DNA from: Trichomonas vaginalis G3
Lineage: Eukaryota; Parabasalia; Trichomonadida; Trichomonadidae
Direction: 5' to 3'
DNA length: 64,000 bases
Assembly: GCF_026262505.1 (NCBI RefSeq)
Contig: NC_067205.1
Coordinates: forward strand, 7,440,001-7,504,000
The stretch's first letter is position 1. Every line of letters begins with the position of its first letter. The notes under the pieces were generated by a model. That model saw only the letters and a list, made by a program, of their open reading frames with translations, was not told the DNA's origin and did no database searches. This document shows, piece after piece, positions 1-9,225 of this stretch. The position numbers and the translations under genes are program-made.

Positions 1-1185
1 GAGCCGCAAAACGCCCAGGTCCTTCAGACCATAAATGATGCACAAGCCTTAATTTATGATTCATTAGTTAAACCATATTCAGCCCGACTTTTAAATGAAG
101 ATCAACTTTTGGAATTCATCCTTCAACATAAACTCGAAGCGGGAAAGTATATCAAACCTTTATATACAGTATATTTAAAACAAATGAATAGAATACATCC
201 AGAATTAATGAAGGGGGGAATGAATTCCAAAACTTCATCATCCAAAATCAAAGCAGATAAAATTAAACCACTTGCAATACCAAAACCTCCAACGACAGTA
301 CCTCCTCCTTCAGTTAATCCTTCATCATTCACTTTATTATATCCATTTCAAACATTAAAGAAACAAAAAGATTTTAAAAAGGATTTCAAGATATTAAATA
401 AACCAACTGACCCAAAAATTCAACCGTTAAAGGAAAAATTTAGTCGCCCTTCATTTGCACCATATCCATATTCATACGAAATCGATCATTTAGAATATTC
501 AAAAGGAAACGTTACTTATTTATTTGCCATTAACATTAACACTAGATATTTATATTGCATTCCGGTGAAAGGGAAAACAGAACAGGAAACAAGAAGAGCT
601 ATACAATACTTACTAGATCATGAAAGAGTAGATAATATAAGGGGTGATGGTGATAAAGGATTTCAGGCAGCTATGGCTCATTATTTCCCACAAATTAATT
701 TTTACTTCTCATCTTCTCCATATACGTTTCATAATAAAATAGTTGATGTGGTAATGAGAACTCTTAGAGATGCGTTAGGGGTTAACGGTCAGATATACTG
801 GGATGGAAATCATGACTCCATCATACAACAGTTAGTATATTATTACAATAATACATGGCATAGAACTATAAACATGAAACCAGTGGAAATGAAAAATGAT
901 ATTTCAAAAGAATGGGAATATATTAGAAAGCAAATGGAAAGGTTAAATGATGTTAAACGTGAACAAATTAATTCGGGGCTCATGAATTTTAAAAAAGGGA
1001 ATAAAGTTTTGATTCATCTCGATTATGGAAAAACTGATAAATCAATGACAAAAAGAAGACGAAGATTTGACACAATAGCTGAATTTGTTAGATATATTAA
1101 CGGTAATGTATTAGTTGAAGTTGACAATAAATTAATAGAAATTCCAATTTATTTTATTACTCCATTATATTTAAATAATATTTAA
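1..1185 (+). CDS. Polinton-type (rve/DDE-fold) integrase of A, 5' end outside window
   Basis: The frame is open from the first base, so the start lies left of the window. After a basic, Pro-rich linker (about residues 75-140 of the visible part) comes an RNase-H-fold integrase core: YEIDHLEYSKG strand, then ININTRYLYCIPVKGK, IRGDGDKGF and a helix ending RTLRDALG. The pattern matches the retroviral-type c-integrases of Mavericks. A basic C-terminal region (KSMTKRRRRFD, SH3-like size) ends at EIPIYFITPLYL. The enzyme would insert element DNA into chromosomes. About 30 bp at its 5' side recur, inverted, at the start of the fibre gene near 5440-5470. The visible part has no break. Confidence 0.85.
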   Translation, partial: EPQNAQVLQTINDAQALIYDSLVKPYSARLLNEDQLLEFILQHKLEAGKYIKPLYTVYLKQMNRIHPELMKGGMNSKTSSSKIKADKIKPLAIPKPPTTVPPPSVNPSSFTLLYPFQTLKKQKDFKKDFKILNKPTDPKIQPLKEKFSRPSFAPYPYSYEIDHLEYSKGNVTYLFAININTRYLYCIPVKGKTEQETRRAIQYLLDHERVDNIRGDGDKGFQAAMAHYFPQINFYFSSSPYTFHNKIVDVVMRTLRDALGVNGQIYWDGNHDSIIQQLVYYYNNTWHRTINMKPVEMKNDISKEWEYIRKQMERLNDVKREQINSGLMNFKKGNKVLIHLDYGKTDKSMTKRRRRFDTIAEFVRYINGNVLVEVDNKLIEIPIYFITPLYLNNI

Positions 1186-1204
1186 TTTTTTTATTTCGTA
1201 AGAA

Positions 1205-1477
1205 ATGAGTGACAACAAAGCATCCAAGAGTCCAGACGATGAATATAAAAAGAAACTAAACAGAATTAAATCAAAAATATGCTATTACAAAAAGAAGCCG
1301 CAATGCGGTGGGGCTGAAAATGATAAAGAGAGGAAAGAAATAATCGAAAAATTAGAAACTTACCGTTCAATCCTTAAACTGAGTGAAGCAAAAATAAAAG
1401 AATTTAATAGAATAAATAAATTGATTGGAAGAGATGAATTTAATAAAGATGAATTTTTAAACTCAATCCAAATTTAA
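1205..1477 (+). CDS. Small basic helical protein of A, unknown
   Basis: Ninety codons, ATG 20 bp after the integrase stop and same strand, preceded by the AT-rich TTTTTTATTTCG leader typical here. Lys/Glu/Ile-rich and predicted helical or coiled coil (residues 12-75). Residues 29-40 (KKPQCGGAEN) are encoded by a GC-rich palindrome, GCCGCAATGCGG, unlike the AT-rich surroundings. Similar short palindromic inserts occur in other ORFs of this window. Function not recognised. Confidence 0.6.
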   Translation: MSDNKASKSPDDEYKKKLNRIKSKICYYKKKPQCGGAENDKERKEIIEKLETYRSILKLSEAKIKEFNRINKLIGRDEFNKDEFLNSIQI

Positions 1478-1678
1478 TTTTTATTCCTCTTCCCGAACCC
1501 TTCTAGGTTCTTCTTTCCATCATTACTGCATAACCACATCTTCTCGGTTTTCGTGGTTTGTTGTTTTTAATTCGTTCTTGCATCATTTTTATCATTTCCT
1601 CCCTTGTTATGATTCGTGGTAAATTTTGAGCTTGTGGGGTATCCATTTATATAAAAATAAAATTTTGTTATCACTTAT
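1478..1678 (-). other. Gap with a short coding remnant
   Basis: Between the 90-codon gene and the inverted repeat. A minus-strand ATG at 1645-1647 follows a TTTTATTTTTATATAA leader, like real genes of the element. The downstream minus-strand sequence is basic and coding-like but not open as one frame. Read as a small broken A gene. Confidence 0.35.
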
Positions 1679-1811
1679 TTTATCGTTAATGGTTTCAGGT
1701 TATTCAATAATTAATTATTTTTGAATAACTGAAGGTGTCACTACGTCACCATGTGTCACTCGGTTAATTAACTTCTCTGAAAAAATGAGACAACATGACA
1801 TTTTGACAACA
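1679..1811 (+). repeat. Inverted repeat flanking the helicase gene, left arm
   Basis: Matches 4235-4379 on the opposite strand with about two mismatches over the core 128 bp (1684-1811). It contains an imperfect palindrome GTTATTC...GAATAAC and three GTCAC words (GTGTCACTACGTCACC then GTGTCACT) resembling iterons. It ends 37 bp before the stop codon of the PrimPol-helicase gene. The pair frames that gene exactly. Confidence 0.92.
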
Positions 1812-1848
1812 CAGCAGGATTAATGCAAAAATAAATTCAAATCATACT

Positions 1849-4161
1849 TTATAAAGCTTCATTTACAGGTATTTCATCGTCAGTAAATGAATCCTCATTA
1901 TTGTTTGGTTCAACCTGTTTATATAATCCTTTCATTTCTTCTTTCAAAACATAACACCATGTTTGTTTACCATCTATTCTTCTCTGTTTCTTATCACATT
2001 TATCCTTAATGCTCATTTGGAAATTCTTGTCTTTCATGTCTGATGGTTTGCAGAATAGAGCATTTTCACACGTCATACCTGCACTCAATTCATCATAATG
2101 TGTATTTATCCATACATCTAAAGGATTTGTTGATAATTCAATTAAATCTTGTTTGGCTTCAGTCATCGGTATGATTCGTACATTAAATGATGAAAGGTCA
2201 TATTGCATAAAATACGTTAGTAAATTATCATAAAATTCCTTTGTGCATGAATTCATCAAATTCTTGAAGTAATCAAATTGACCCTTGAATTTACCATTAA
2301 CTCTTAAAACTACGTATCTTCTGTCTCCAACTTCAATTTTGACAGGGTAGATGTTATTAGTTACGAAAATGAAGTTTGCAACATTCTGAGCAGTTCTTCT
2401 GGGTTGATTCTTTTCATTAATTCTAATCTCATTATCCGTAATAATTGATTTCAAAGCGTTGAAGTTTGCGAGTCTATCTTCACCTACATTCTTGAGTTCA
2501 TTAAGTACAAGAAACATTTTATTCTCAACTACTGAATTGAAATTACCCGTTAGCTCACTTATTTCGGTAATGTTTTTACATGAATAACCAGCGAGAAGTT
2601 CAGAAATAATGTCTGTAAATCTGTTTTTACCTGTTCCCTGAAGTCCTTTCAAAATAATTGCTGTTTCATTCTTGATTCCAGGATGTTGAATCATTGATGC
2701 AATCCAGCCGAGTAGGTATTTATACACTTCATCGTTATTATCACAAATGGCTTCTTTAATGAAATTCATAAACATCTCAATTTTTGAGTAATCTGGTTTT
2801 TCGAGAACGTTGTATTTATAACCTTGAAACGTTGAGAAAACATCTGGAGAATCAGATTTAAAGCAAACACCCCTAACGGTTAATGAAGACAATTGATTTA
2901 ATAGTACATCCCATGCTGTTATGGTTTTACCTTCTTCTTTAAATAATTTAATCATTTTGAGTGACTCTTTCATGTTTGATTGAAGAACGAATGATATTTG
3001 ATTCATTTTGTCGTGTATGTTGTAATCTTTCTGAATGAAGTATTTGTTTCCACAATCTACAAAACGAATGACACGTGATAAATCCTCAATTACTTCAGAA
3101 CTGTTTTTATACTGATGATTTTCAGCCTTGCGTCTAATATCTGTTATCAAGAATGAATCATCAAGTTTTATATCAAATGTTATTTTTGGCTTACGTAATA
3201 AAGGTAAAACGTATTCATCATAATATTCCTTTTGATATAGTTTTAGAATCTTCACCAAAACAAATGGAGAAGTCATTAAATGTGCATATCTACTACGTGC
3301 TTTTTCAAAATTACTTTTTGCATTTTCAGTTAAATTGCAGAAGTTATAAACGTTATCGTATGCTTCATTAATTAAATGATTAGGTAACGAATTAATAGCT
3401 TGAAACAGTGTGAATAATGTAACTTCTTTTTCTAAATTCATGTTTCCACCGTCATTATGTACTTCAAAATCACTGATGCCATCAACTATGCTCTGGGCAA
3501 GTTTATCGTCAATGTTTACATCTTTGTTTTCATTCATGATAGTCTTTATTTCTTCGTTCTTCTGTTCAACTCTTACCTTAATATTCAAATCATTTAATAT
3601 ATCGTTTACTGTTCTAGTTAATGTTGAATCGTAACTTCCACGAATGAATGAGTATGTATTGATTGGTTCTGTTGCATTCTTGCGAACTCTTGAATCAGCC
3701 ATAACTACTAAAGAACGCTTTGAATCATCAATAGAAGTCATGATATCAATATCATAATCATTGCAGGAATAACATTTAATCATTCTGTTCGAAACTGCAT
3801 AGAAGAAATTAGTGTTGCAATAAATGTGAAGACCTCCTGAAGCGGTTTTAACGATAACATCTTTATCCGAAAGTTTTGATAAAATATCTTTTCCAACTGT
3901 TTCTTTAAGTTCATCATTGTACGATTTATTGATATCAACATCTATAATCGTTAAATTTGATATTTTATTTACTAATAAAGCTGTACCAGTTTTCCTTCCT
4001 CTTCCTCCATCATGTTTGAGGTAGTTGTGTAAATCAATCTTGTTTTCACCAATTCTTTCGTTGAGGGTTTTAGTTTCTGCCACAACTAATTCCTCAACTA
4101 ATGAATCAATAACTTTTTCATCAGAAACGATATAGTTGCTGTTGTTGTTTGTTGCTGTCAT
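1849..4161 (-). CDS. PrimPol - superfamily 3 helicase replication protein of A
   Basis: 770 codons, intact. The N-terminal half (about residues 70-160) looks like an archaeo-eukaryotic primase/PrimPol: IIDVDINKSY acidic strand, then KTASGGLHIY and a Cys pair (CYSCNDYDIDIMT). The C-terminal half (about 480-670) is an SF3/D5-like helicase with Walker A KGLQGTGKN, Walker B FLVLNELKN and sensor-1 ANFIFVTNN, as in DUF5906/virulence-associated-E type helicases. Such fused proteins prime and unwind viral or plasmid DNA. ATG follows ATTCCTATATAA. The gene sits alone between two inverted repeats. Element C's helicase (41010-42152) matches the C-terminal half only. Confidence 0.88.
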   Translation of the reverse strand: MTATNNNSNYIVSDEKVIDSLVEELVVAETKTLNERIGENKIDLHNYLKHDGGRGRKTGTALLVNKISNLTIIDVDINKSYNDELKETVGKDILSKLSDKDVIVKTASGGLHIYCNTNFFYAVSNRMIKCYSCNDYDIDIMTSIDDSKRSLVVMADSRVRKNATEPINTYSFIRGSYDSTLTRTVNDILNDLNIKVRVEQKNEEIKTIMNENKDVNIDDKLAQSIVDGISDFEVHNDGGNMNLEKEVTLFTLFQAINSLPNHLINEAYDNVYNFCNLTENAKSNFEKARSRYAHLMTSPFVLVKILKLYQKEYYDEYVLPLLRKPKITFDIKLDDSFLITDIRRKAENHQYKNSSEVIEDLSRVIRFVDCGNKYFIQKDYNIHDKMNQISFVLQSNMKESLKMIKLFKEEGKTITAWDVLLNQLSSLTVRGVCFKSDSPDVFSTFQGYKYNVLEKPDYSKIEMFMNFIKEAICDNNDEVYKYLLGWIASMIQHPGIKNETAIILKGLQGTGKNRFTDIISELLAGYSCKNITEISELTGNFNSVVENKMFLVLNELKNVGEDRLANFNALKSIITDNEIRINEKNQPRRTAQNVANFIFVTNNIYPVKIEVGDRRYVVLRVNGKFKGQFDYFKNLMNSCTKEFYDNLLTYFMQYDLSSFNVRIIPMTEAKQDLIELSTNPLDVWINTHYDELSAGMTCENALFCKPSDMKDKNFQMSIKDKCDKKQRRIDGKQTWCYVLKEEMKGLYKQVEPNNNEDSFTDDEIPVNEAL

Positions 4162-4234
4162 TTATATAGGAATAAAAAAATAAAAATAATTTTAAAACTA
4201 ACTTTATTTTTGGACTGCATCAAATTTCCAGGAC

Positions 4235-4379
4235 TGTTGTCAAAATGTCATGTTGTCTCATTTTTTCAGAGAAGTTAATTAACTGAGTGACACATGGTGA
4301 CGTAGTGACACCTTCAGTTCTTCAAAAATAATTAATTATTGAATAACCTGAAACCATTAACGTAAACATTAACGATAAA
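4235..4379 (-). repeat. Inverted repeat flanking the helicase gene, right arm
   Basis: Inverted partner of 1679-1811. It carries one extra 12-bp duplication near its outer end (two CGTTAATG words). It lies between the start of the helicase gene (4161) and the end of the fibre gene (4450). Same GTCAC words and TTGAA/TTCAA palindrome as the left arm. Confidence 0.92.
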
Positions 4380-4449
4380 ATTTATTTCTGCAGTTCATCC
4401 ATTACTTCATTACCTAATTAATTACAGACATAAAATATATTTAGTTCAT

Positions 4450-5505
4450 TCATTGAACGCGGTACCATGCGAATACAGTCACAAATGGTGGCATATAATC
4501 TTTACCCGAACCTGTTGGATTTGTTGTGAAAGTATGGACATGATTTCCTCCTGGTTCAGTTGGTCGAAAAGTCTTTTTTGCTGAATGGTTATAATCTGGA
4601 GATAAAACATCATAGCCAGCTTCATATTCTGAGTTGTATAATGGGTGGTCTCTTAATGAGTGGCTATGGTCGCCAGAAAAGTTTGTAGTTCCCGTATGAG
4701 TGTGCGGTGGAAGGTTTGCTTCTTTAATTTTCTTCGAACCACCTGTTTGCTTTGAATAACTAGCACAGTATAAGAATTTGTCTACAATCTGCTTCCACAT
4801 ACCAAAACCTAAAATTGTTGCTGGATTTGTTGAATTCATTGATGTATAAATAGAACCAACAGGATATAATGTTTGAAGTATTTCATTTTTCATGCTTGTA
4901 ATCACATCATTTACTTCCGACTTCTTTGCATAATTTTCATCAACATAAGTTTTATCTGCTTTAAGGTCTAAACATCCCGAAACCCATTCTGTATCAGCTT
5001 TAACTTTAAAAGTCTCAAATGTCCATTCATGATACCCTTCAACCTTTTCTTTAATTTCATTATCTTTTTCATCAACATAAACCAAATTTGCCTTCTTCAT
5101 TAATTCACTATCCACATATTCCTTATCTGCTTTCTTCATTATGTCGTTTAGGAAACCTTCTATGAATTCCTCATTTAAATTAAATCTTCCAATCTTCGAA
5201 ACTTTAGGAAATGCATTTAATGCGTAATATCTCTGTTCTTCTGGTGGAATTGATGTTATATCATCGGTTATTCCTTTAATTTTTGAATTCATAAATAAAA
5301 TTTCTTTTATATTTGATATCACTGCACCACCTTTGCAAACGAATTCGAAATGGTCATTTTTCAATACTATCTCCAAATCTCCATATTTCAACCTTTGCGT
5401 TTGTTCTGCCGTCTTTGAATTATATGCATATATGGCGTATGTAATGGTCTGAAGGACCTGGGTGTTTTGCGCCTTAAGTTGCTGTGGTTGCTGTTGTTTA
5501 ATCAT
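4450..5505 (-). CDS. Tail-fibre-like attachment protein of A
   Basis: 351 codons, intact. Gln-rich N-terminus, then short KADK...YVD repeats (about 130-200) as in trimeric phage fibres, then a C-terminal domain of about 130 residues: LYPVGSIYTSMNSTNP, FLYCASYSKQTGGSKKI, LPPHTHTGTTN, GNHVHTFTTNPTGSG and MPPFVTVFAWYRVQ. This is the signature of Gp10/tail-collar fibre C-termini of caudoviruses, including His-x-His turns. At DNA level the flanks of the tip are nearly the same as in B's fibre (24528-26537), while the stretch between the HTHTG and HVHTF strands differs completely. Probably binds host or virion receptors (inference). Confidence 0.8.
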   Translation of the reverse strand: MIKQQQPQQLKAQNTQVLQTITYAIYAYNSKTAEQTQRLKYGDLEIVLKNDHFEFVCKGGAVISNIKEILFMNSKIKGITDDITSIPPEEQRYYALNAFPKVSKIGRFNLNEEFIEGFLNDIMKKADKEYVDSELMKKANLVYVDEKDNEIKEKVEGYHEWTFETFKVKADTEWVSGCLDLKADKTYVDENYAKKSEVNDVITSMKNEILQTLYPVGSIYTSMNSTNPATILGFGMWKQIVDKFLYCASYSKQTGGSKKIKEANLPPHTHTGTTNFSGDHSHSLRDHPLYNSEYEAGYDVLSPDYNHSAKKTFRPTEPGGNHVHTFTTNPTGSGKDYMPPFVTVFAWYRVQ

Positions 5506-5529
5506 TTATTATGATTTAAAAATAAATAT

Positions 5530-6239
5530 TTAATCCGTAATCTCATCAGCTATTTTTTCTATTTCAAATTGCCATAATATCTCATTCATGAATTCTAAAT
5601 CACAATCAAATAGGTCAGTTATTCTAAATTTAATATTTGATAAATCTTTTGAATGAAGAATAAATGAATTCCCGGATAATTGAAACGGATATGATAAAGA
5701 AAATGTGTTTAAGTTGATGGATAAAATGTTTTGTATTGATGGGTAAGAGTTAGGGTCTAATGTTTGATGTGAAAATCTCATTGGGGTATTAACTTTATCA
5801 CATTTGATTAAAATGAAATTGGAACCAGTGTCAGAATACAAAACATCCCCAACATCTTTTTCAAAATTTAATATCCCCAACAATGAACGAAGATGAGGAG
5901 TACAAAATTTAATTTTCAGCGGGAATTTAATAAGGTTATTTATTTCATCAAGTTCAAAAAGTTTATCAGGTTTTGATTTAAAATTTTCTTCATACCATAC
6001 GATAAATGATTCATTTAAATAACTTAAAATCGTGTTAATATCCCATTTCGCTATCACATTATTTATATACATATCATACGTTTTTTCAAGGTCATCTTTA
6101 ATAAATGATATATAATCTGAAGGGTCTAAAAGAATGGGATTAAATTTACCACTCACAGAAACGAGAGTAACATTATAATTCCGCTAACTGTTAAATTTAA
6201 TTCACAGTTATTATTCGAAATAATATTGATAATTGACAT
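5530..6239 (-). CDS. Minor structural (penton-like candidate) protein of A, broken
   Basis: About 235 codons, with about one break. The C-terminal sequence NIKFRITDLFDCDLEFMNEILWQFEIE aligns by pattern with the ends of B's 28080-28505 product and C's 40175-40980 product (hydrophobic-L-x-D...P-v-x-L...M/L-strand). The family is shared by all three elements and ends in a beta-rich strand pattern fitting a jelly-roll minor capsid protein. This is inference from position and strand pattern, not a recognised profile. It diverges from the 158-codon gene with only 18 bp between start codons. Confidence 0.5.
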
Positions 6240-6257
6240 TTTTATTACGATTAAAAT
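6240..6257. promoter_or_regulatory. 18-bp bidirectional start region (A)
   Basis: TTTTATTACGATTAAAAT separates the ATGs of two divergent genes (6239 minus, 6258 plus). It closely resembles the 18-bp spacer in C at 55856-55873 (TTTTATTCTAGATAAAAT) and is close to symmetrical, so each strand reads TTTTA-T/A followed by AAAAT-ATG. Confidence 0.65.
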
Positions 6258-6734
6258 ATGGTAAAGCGTTATTTTCCAGTGATAAATAAAACTAGAATAA
6301 GATTACCTCAAGAATTCATAAATTCAACGAATAAGAAATTCATTCATGTTATAAATTTTAGTGTTTTCAGAAAATATGAGTCAGTGTCATATTCATCAAC
6401 AGGTTATATTTCACTTCATTCAAATTTAGTTCAATCAAACCCATATAATGACCATTTCATAAGATTTTCAGATGGTATTAAAAATGTAATTGATAGATTA
6501 AAATATGAACAGATTGACAATATCGAATTTTTGGAATTTTGGTTTAAATATCCCGATGGAAAAAAGATTGAAGTTAAAGATAAAGCTGATACTATAACAA
6601 AAACAATTACAATGACCGATCCGGATAGTGGGGAACAAAAAGAAATAAAACAAACGATAGAAACTGGTGAAAGGTCAATTATTGATTATGATTCAAAGGA
6701 TTATTATTCGATAATGTTAATGCTTGAATATTAA
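6258..6734 (+). CDS. Minor structural protein candidate of A (beta-rich)
   Basis: 158 codons, intact, ATG right after the 18-bp divergent spacer. Beta-rich with few charged clusters, ending YYSIMLMLEY. The architecture (FP-x-x-RxRLP N-terminal strand, long beta-rich body, aliphatic-aromatic terminal strand) resembles the longer genes at 30710-31594 and 55874-56722. I group it with them as a minor capsid candidate. The similarity is weak, so alternatives remain open. Convergent with the CCG-family gene, 6 bp apart. Confidence 0.45.
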   Translation: MVKRYFPVINKTRIRLPQEFINSTNKKFIHVINFSVFRKYESVSYSSTGYISLHSNLVQSNPYNDHFIRFSDGIKNVIDRLKYEQIDNIEFLEFWFKYPDGKKIEVKDKADTITKTITMTDPDSGEQKEIKQTIETGERSIIDYDSKDYYSIMLMLEY

Positions 6735-6740
6735 ATAGCC

Positions 6741-7401
6741 TTAACAAAGAATTTTTTCAAGTGATATTTTATATTCATCAACTATTTTATTATAAATATC
6801 ATTATATGTTAAATGAAGTTCAGTTGTTGTTCCGTTCTTTGATATCTTAATTGTGCTAATATCCTTTATAGGATTTATTTCTGCAACTGTTCCGCAGCAT
6901 GAAACCTCATCATCTATGAAAAATTGAATCTTAACGTCTGAATCTTGAACATCACAAAGAATGGCGATAATGTGAATTAATGATTCATAAGGTAAAATAA
7001 TTAAACCGGATTGATCAATTAAATTTATTATTGAATCATAATTATTAATTATTATATCACGGTAAATTTTCATTAATTCTGAATTAATGTCTATTTTATA
7101 TGGGTTCTCGATGTTTGATGAAAGAGGTGGGGGTATGTTGGATAAGTGGGAATTTCAACAGGTTCTTTACCGGGTTCAGATAAAATGATTGGGTCTCCAT
7201 TCTCATGGTTTTCTTCATTCTCCTCATTCTTCGGTAAGTCACGAGTTAATAAATTTGGTTGAGTTGCTGACCTTGTTAATTCAGGGCTAACATTAACTTT
7301 AACATTTGAATAATTCGTGATTTATCATCATTTACGTTATAACCAACCGTAATCTCTGCTTTTGCGTTAGTGTTCTTTTGACTAGTGAAACGTCTTCTCA
7401 T
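6741..7401 (-). CDS. CCG-motif protein of A, broken
   Basis: The conserved C-terminal part reads VSCCGTVAEIN...ISTIKISKNGTTTELHLTY, matching the IECCG...NIRIIETPGTTGVEFKYKY protein of B (28788-29226) and the ISCCG...KIYVMKGGETLNLKYSF protein of C (39588-40136). The upstream part is Pro/Glu/Asn-rich and disordered-looking, as in C. About two breaks. One copy per element marks it as a core gene, perhaps virion-associated. No known family recognised. Confidence 0.55.
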
Positions 7402-7432
7402 TTATAATCGAATAAAAAATATATTTAAACTT

Positions 7433-8328
7433 TTATTTTGCTGGAAGTTTTGAATCTATTATTCCCTGTATTTGTTCATGAAGTTGATTTTTAGCATTTT
7501 CATCGAAATTAATAGACCGAATATATTCATTAATTGCATTCTTATAATCATCTGATTTCTCAAATTTTCTTTTATCTGATTCCTTAACTAAATCATAAGT
7601 TAAACCACGTTGCTGATATAATGGTTTCTTAATTAAATCTTTGAATGCTTGAGATAAAGCACCTGATGCAATTCTTGCTACTATAATTGGTTGGAATTGC
7701 TGTTTAAGTTCATCTTTAACATTTGCGAAAACTGGATCGAATAAAAACTTTAAAGAATTTCTGGCTGAAATTTCAGGTCTAATATTTGCATATTGACCAT
7801 CAAACTTGTTAGAATATTGTGGTAATCCATCCGGTCCCTCTTCAATAGCATTTAATTCTTCATTGAAATAAGAATATGGATTATAACGGTATGAATTAAT
7901 TGGACCATCTTTACCTTCTCCAATGTATTGTTTAACAGCTTTTCCATTTTCATCAAATTGCATAGGATAACGTTCATTATATGCTTTACGTTTAGATAAT
8001 CAGTTATAGTTAATTTATAACCATTTATGACTTTAATATTACCTTGACCATCAGTAACGAAAACTTCATTTATACCATCAGGTTTTCCATTCGGACCCGT
8101 AATGTCTGCTTCGTGTGCTTCCCAATTTGGACCATGACGTTTGGCATATGCTTGAGCTTCTGGTAATGTTAAAACGTTTCTCATTTGTTTAACATCTTTT
8201 TGAAGACCAGCAACAATATGAACTAATTCTTTCATTCCATCAGGAACTTTCATAGTTCTATTATATGCACCCTTTTTGTTTGTTCCTTGTTTTAATGGAA
8301 CCTGTAGAAAATTTGCTATTTCTGTCAT
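7433..8328 (-). CDS. Unknown core-type protein of A, broken
   Basis: About 300 codons with about one break. The N-terminal part carries [37 protein letters not shown] and a following TITDY: an RHGPxW motif, a Gly/Asp turn and a GYxLxxxDY strand. The C-terminal part is helical and Lys-rich ([25 protein letters not shown]). Located between the CCG gene and the packaging ATPase, so probably a virion assembly or internal protein (inference). The start follows TTTATTTTTTATTTATAATTAAAC. Confidence 0.45.
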
Positions 8329-8344
8329 GTTTAATTATAAATAA

Positions 8345-9202
8345 AAAATAAAAATTAATTATAAAAAGTTAATCAATTTAACACCTCCTTTATTTAAATC
8401 AACTATTATTTTTCCATGTTCACCTAATTGCTGATATTGTGTGTAAAGTTCATTAATGCTCATTGGTAGATTCACTTGATAAAGCATAACGTTCAACTGT
8501 TGACGACTAAACCCACTGAAATAAAAAGGGTTGATAGATTTGATTTAATGTTTGTGCTTAATGCTTTAAAGTATTGAACAGCCATGAAGAATGAACACTG
8601 AATGTGTCGACATTGAGTTAATAATTGATTAAAATATGATTTCTCATTTGTTATTAGTTTTGATTTCACCGCATCATCTAGAAAAAGAGTGAATGCAAAA
8701 ATTCTCTATCAAAATTTGAAATAGAAAGTGTTTCAAATAATTTATCGTGTTTTCCCGTTGTTTATCAAATAATTTTATCCTCTAATCCTTGCTTCTTGAT
8801 TGTATTATATAATTCTTTATACATTAAAAAGTTTTTTAAATAATCTTCTGCTTCTTCTTGTGATAAATAAATAATTGGAATTTTGATTAAATGCTTTAAA
8901 GATTCAAATGTATCATCTGAAGGTGAACCTGAACGGTTGATATAAATTAACACATGTGAATAGGGGGAAGTGTTAGCAATAATGATAATTTGTTTTAATA
9001 TCGTTAATGTTTTACCTTTATTTTGTTTACCAATTGCTGCAGTGATTGAATTTAAGTAACATTCAGAATATGGAATTTTCATTAATTTTTCCTTAGATAG
9101 AGCATTTCTATTATCACTCAATGCTTCATTAATCATATCATCTACGTATGTATTATATACTCCGCTAATTCTTCATAAGGAGGGGATGAATTTAAATCCA
9201 TT
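8345..9202 (-). CDS. Genome-packaging ATPase of A (A32/FtsK-HerA type), broken
   Basis: Walker A GKQNKGKT is followed by TILKQIIII. The Walker B-like strand FTLFLDDA and the LTQCRHIQCSFFMAVQ strand-helix follow further on. Their order and spacing match the intact ATPases at 29806-30693 and 43196-44071 (HYHLTVAILMQTW and HFNISVVICVQTA). The enzyme would pump DNA into capsids. Probable start ATG at 9200-9202 after a TTTATTTTTGATTAA leader. About three breaks. Neighbour of the capsid gene, as usual for Polintons. Confidence 0.7.
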
Positions 9203-9225
9203 TAATCAAAAATAAATTTATAATT

